Shown in pieces: positions 15,962-18,465 of a stretch of 18,465 nucleotides of DNA. This DNA is from Flavobacterium sp. (GTDB lineage Bacteria > Bacteroidota > Bacteroidia > Flavobacteriales > Flavobacteriaceae). The notes beneath the pieces are model-generated. The model had not been told where the DNA came from, did no database searches, and saw only the letters and a program-made list of their open reading frames with translations. Numbering within the stretch: the first letter of the stretch is position 1; each line of letters starts with the position of its first letter. The position numbers and the translations under genes were made by a program. The DNA is taken from assembly GCA_023253295.1 (NCBI GenBank), contig JALRGZ010000260.1:1-18465 (forward strand), read 5' to 3'.

Positions 15962-17704
15962 ATGAAAAATAAAATATTATTAGCAGCTCTTTCAGCGAGT
16001 TTATTATTCAACTGGAGTTGTACCAATTTAAATGAAGAAGTATTAGATGAATCTTTAACAGGCAGTGGTCAGGCTGAAGCAATCAGTGGAGCTATTGCAC
16101 CGGCTTATGGTCAGATTTCATCTACATGGATACATACTAATTATTATGGATTGCAGTTAATAGCCAGTGATGAAGCAATTTTACCTTATCGTGGTGGAAC
16201 TGACTGGTATGATGGTGGAAAATATTTGGCTACACACACTCATACGATTACTTCGACTAATGATTTAGTAACCAGTTCCTGGAACGAATTAACTAAAAAT
16301 ATCTCCAGAACTTTATCTGCAATCGAGGTGTTAACTCCTATGGCAGAAAGTGGAAATAAAGAAGCAGAAGGTGCGCTTTATGAAATGAAAGCATTGAGAG
16401 CTTATTTGAATATGATGACTTTAGACAGTTGGGGGTTAGTATTTAAAAAAGAATCATCGGCTGCTACTTCAGAGGTACTTAGAGGTCAGGATGCTATTGA
16501 TTATATCGAAAGTGAATTATTGTCAGTAGTTGATGTGATTAATACTGATAAAGGACCGGGTAGAATGACTCAGGCAGCAGTTTGGGGATTTTTGGCCAGA
16601 TTAAATCTGAATGCAGCAGTATACAGAGATCCTTACGGAACACCTACATTTACTACTGAAGACATGAACAAGGTAATTAAGTATACCGATAATATTATCA
16701 ATTCTGGAAAATTCACTTTGTCACCGGAATATTTTGATTTGTTTAATGATGATAATAATTCGAATAAGGAATTAATATTTGCTCTGGATCAAAGAGGTGT
16801 TTTGAAAAATGAAAACAATCGTTGGGCTTATTGGTCAATTCCGGGATCAATGTTCCCAAGACCAGAGTCAATTGAGGCAGATGGAACTGATGGTCCTGCC
16901 ATAACATCTGATTTTTATCAAACCTGGGTGGATGCGTATGGAAGTGTGGATCCTGCAGAAGCGGATGCCAGGTTTTATCAGGACAACGCTCATGTACCGG
17001 AAAATTTAAAAGATCTTACAGGATTTTCTCCGCTTAATGATCAGGATCATTATTATTGTGTAAAAGCAGAAGAATTTGAAATTGACAGAGGAATTTTAAG
17101 AGGAATTCCATGGGCAGCCAGAAAAGATGCAAATGGGGCTTTTTACAAATGTGATACCGGATACCGAATTTATCCTGTAAAACAAATTAAAGGTAACGGA
17201 CCGGATAAAAATGTAGGTTATGTTGATCTGACTTTAAAAGTAGATTTTACTAATGAAGGAAGGTTACATCATGCAGGTTATAGAGTATCTAAATACCAAT
17301 TTAGTCATACTTCACCGGATGGAAATAATTATAGTAGTGTAGATATCGTGTTACTAAGATATGCTGAAATTTTCTTGATGCGTGCTGAAGCTAAATTGAG
17401 AAACGGTGATACTGCCGGAGCTTTAGCAGATATGAATACAGTAAGAACTTCCAGAACGGCACGTGCCCCAATTCCTGCAGCTTTGCCTTCTATCTCTTTA
17501 GACATTTTGTACAGAGAATTAGGTTTTGAATTTTACTGGGAAGGTTTAAGAAGAACGAATCAGATTCGTTTTGGACACTATGAAGACACATGGACTGAAA
17601 AAACAGATACTGATGTTAATCACAGATTGTTCCCAATACCTCAGGTAGCTATCGATGGTGCTTCAAATACTCCCGGATATTTAAATCAAAATAAAGGGTA
17701 TTAA
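15962..17704 (+). CDS. SusD/RagB-type outer-membrane lipoprotein
   Basis: Surface lipoprotein that caps the SusC barrel and binds the nutrient. The 580-residue protein has a lipoprotein signal with lipidation at Cys20 (FNWSC, then TNLNEE; acidic residues after the cysteine fit the Bacteroidetes surface-export signal). The N-terminal SusD-like region has the TPR-type helix EMKALRAYLNMMTLDSWG (141-158) and the C-terminal SusD domain has YAEIFLMRAEAKLRNGD and FEFYWEGLRRTNQIRFG (522-538). The end HRLFPIPQVAIDGASNTPGY is characteristic. Length is within the family range. It is cotranscribed with susC, 16 nt upstream, and followed by a terminator-like hairpin. The specificity is unknown; the neighbouring phosphodiesterase is the only clue. 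Confidence 0.96.
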   Translation: MKNKILLAALSASLLFNWSCTNLNEEVLDESLTGSGQAEAISGAIAPAYGQISSTWIHTNYYGLQLIASDEAILPYRGGTDWYDGGKYLATHTHTITSTNDLVTSSWNELTKNISRTLSAIEVLTPMAESGNKEAEGALYEMKALRAYLNMMTLDSWGLVFKKESSAATSEVLRGQDAIDYIESELLSVVDVINTDKGPGRMTQAAVWGFLARLNLNAAVYRDPYGTPTFTTEDMNKVIKYTDNIINSGKFTLSPEYFDLFNDDNNSNKELIFALDQRGVLKNENNRWAYWSIPGSMFPRPESIEADGTDGPAITSDFYQTWVDAYGSVDPAEADARFYQDNAHVPENLKDLTGFSPLNDQDHYYCVKAEEFEIDRGILRGIPWAARKDANGAFYKCDTGYRIYPVKQIKGNGPDKNVGYVDLTLKVDFTNEGRLHHAGYRVSKYQFSHTSPDGNNYSSVDIVLLRYAEIFLMRAEAKLRNGDTAGALADMNTVRTSRTARAPIPAALPSISLDILYRELGFEFYWEGLRRTNQIRFGHYEDTWTEKTDTDVNHRLFPIPQVAIDGASNTPGYLNQNKGY

Positions 17705-17728
17705 TAATTTAAGTTAAATTTTTGTTGG

Positions 17729-17786
17729 TTAAAGGCTGGCTAGTTTTTGCAGTAGCAAATGCTATTATCAGCCTTTAATTTTTTTT
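17729..17786 (+). terminator. Terminator or attenuator after susD
   Basis: Outer stem TTAAAGGCTG (17729-17738) with CAGCCTTTAA (17769-17778), followed by eight T. The 30-nt loop contains a second small hairpin (TTTGC-AGTA-GCAAA, 17746-17759). It lies 25 nt after the susD stop. The next gene points the same way, so partial read-through is possible. Confidence 0.75.
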
Positions 17787-17882
17787 GCCTTTTTAATAAC
17801 AAAATAAAAACCTGTACTTGTTTATTAATTGAATTTGATAAACAGAAATAAAGGAATACCATAATTTATCAACTCATTTTCA

Positions 17883-18465
17883 ATGAAACAATATTTTATT
17901 TATATCTTGTTTTTTCTTTTTGGAGGAACAAGCATTACACTTTACGCTCAAAACACTACAAAAGTACATTCTCATAATGATTATAATCAGACTGTTCCTT
18001 TTTGGGATGCTTACGCAAATGGAGCAACATCTATTGAAGCTGATATCTTTTTAAAGGATAATGATTTGTTTGTTGCTCATAACGAAACAGATATTCGACC
18101 TGAAAGAACGCTCGAAAATTTATATCTGAAACCTTTGGTACAAACACAAAAAATGGACTTTAAAAAAAATAAAGAACTTTTTTTACTAATTGATATCAAA
18201 ACTGAGGCTGTACCAACATTAAATCATCTGATTACAATTTTAAAAAAATATGAAACACTGATTAATGATAAAAGCATTAAAATTATTGTTTCAGGTAACA
18301 GACCAAATGCTTCAACTTATTCAAAATATCCAAGTTATATTTATTTTGATCATCAGGAATTAGATACACTATTGACTCCTGAAAATTTGAATAAAGTGGC
18401 TATGGTGAGTGCCGATTTTAAAAAGTATTCGGTTTGGAACGGAAAAGGCAGACTGACACATGAAG
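17883..18465 (+). CDS. Secreted PI-PLC/GDPD-like phosphodiesterase (partial, open at right edge)
   Basis: An open frame of 194 complete codons runs off the right edge. It begins with a signal peptide (MKQYFIYILFFLFGGTSITL, cleavage near YAQ at 21-23). The mature part resembles the PLC-like/glycerophosphodiester phosphodiesterase superfamily: HSHNDYNQTVPFWDA with H29 and H31, SIEADIFL with metal-ligand candidates E52 and D54, VAHNE with H66, and RTLENLYL (75-82). These match the TIM-barrel pattern of a first catalytic His, an acidic metal pair, then a second His. Such enzymes hydrolyse phosphodiesters in lipids, glycerophosphodiesters or phosphorylated glycans. It lies 178 nt after susD, beyond a terminator-like hairpin, and is probably part of the same uptake locus. 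Substrate unknown; the C-terminal half is not visible. Confidence 0.85.
   Translation, partial: MKQYFIYILFFLFGGTSITLYAQNTTKVHSHNDYNQTVPFWDAYANGATSIEADIFLKDNDLFVAHNETDIRPERTLENLYLKPLVQTQKMDFKKNKELFLLIDIKTEAVPTLNHLITILKKYETLINDKSIKIIVSGNRPNASTYSKYPSYIYFDHQELDTLLTPENLNKVAMVSADFKKYSVWNGKGRLTHE

Overview
The window looks like a chromosomal segment of a Flavobacterium-type member of the Bacteroidetes. The base composition is AT-rich, promoters match the Bacteroidetes -7 pattern TAnnTTTG, there are no strong Shine-Dalgarno sites, and the proteins (two-domain SusC/SusD pair, propeller hybrid regulator, Bacteroidetes-style SHMT, TalC-type transaldolase) fit that group. The first ~300 bases are an exception. 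They hold two short fragments that look betaproteobacterial (a PfkB/adenosine-kinase-like piece on the minus strand and an SSB piece on the plus strand), stitched to the 3' two thirds of a flavobacterial transaldolase. The two seams share about 9 nt each, so a sequencing or assembly chimera at a contig end is the simplest reading.

Layout. 1-716: chimeric head and transaldolase remnant, closed by a strong bidirectional terminator. 787-5930: housekeeping genes: fumarylacetoacetase (minus), divergent from glyA (plus); miaE-like tRNA hydroxylase; guaC (GMP reductase) followed 3 nt later by a GNAT acetyltransferase. A copy of a widespread CCCTGAGCTTGTCGAAGGG intergenic element lies before guaC. 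6082-6402: a small secreted protein with three LxGPAYKNxxxW repeats, for which I know no family. 6515-8799: a complete two-component system on the minus strand (Cache-type sensor kinase and NarL/LuxR response regulator, 4-nt overlap). 9096-18465: a SusC/SusD-type uptake locus: a large propeller-AraC hybrid regulator, SusC, SusD, and a secreted PLC/GDPD-like phosphodiesterase that runs off the right edge.

How it works together. The SusC/SusD pair would import a ligand across the outer membrane, the secreted phosphodiesterase would process it, and the 1234-aa regulator would sense an intermediate in the periplasm. The most unusual point is that this regulator keeps its propeller sensor, membrane segment and AraC DNA-binding domain, but by eye has lost every residue needed for His-Asp phosphorelay (His to Ser, ATP-binding Asn/Gly boxes lost, receiver Asp and Lys lost). 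It may signal without phosphate. Upstream of susC, two 11-bp direct repeats one helical turn apart are a candidate operator. No tRNA, rRNA, CRISPR array, insertion sequence or phage gene was seen. No gene-free stretch exceeds 300 bases.
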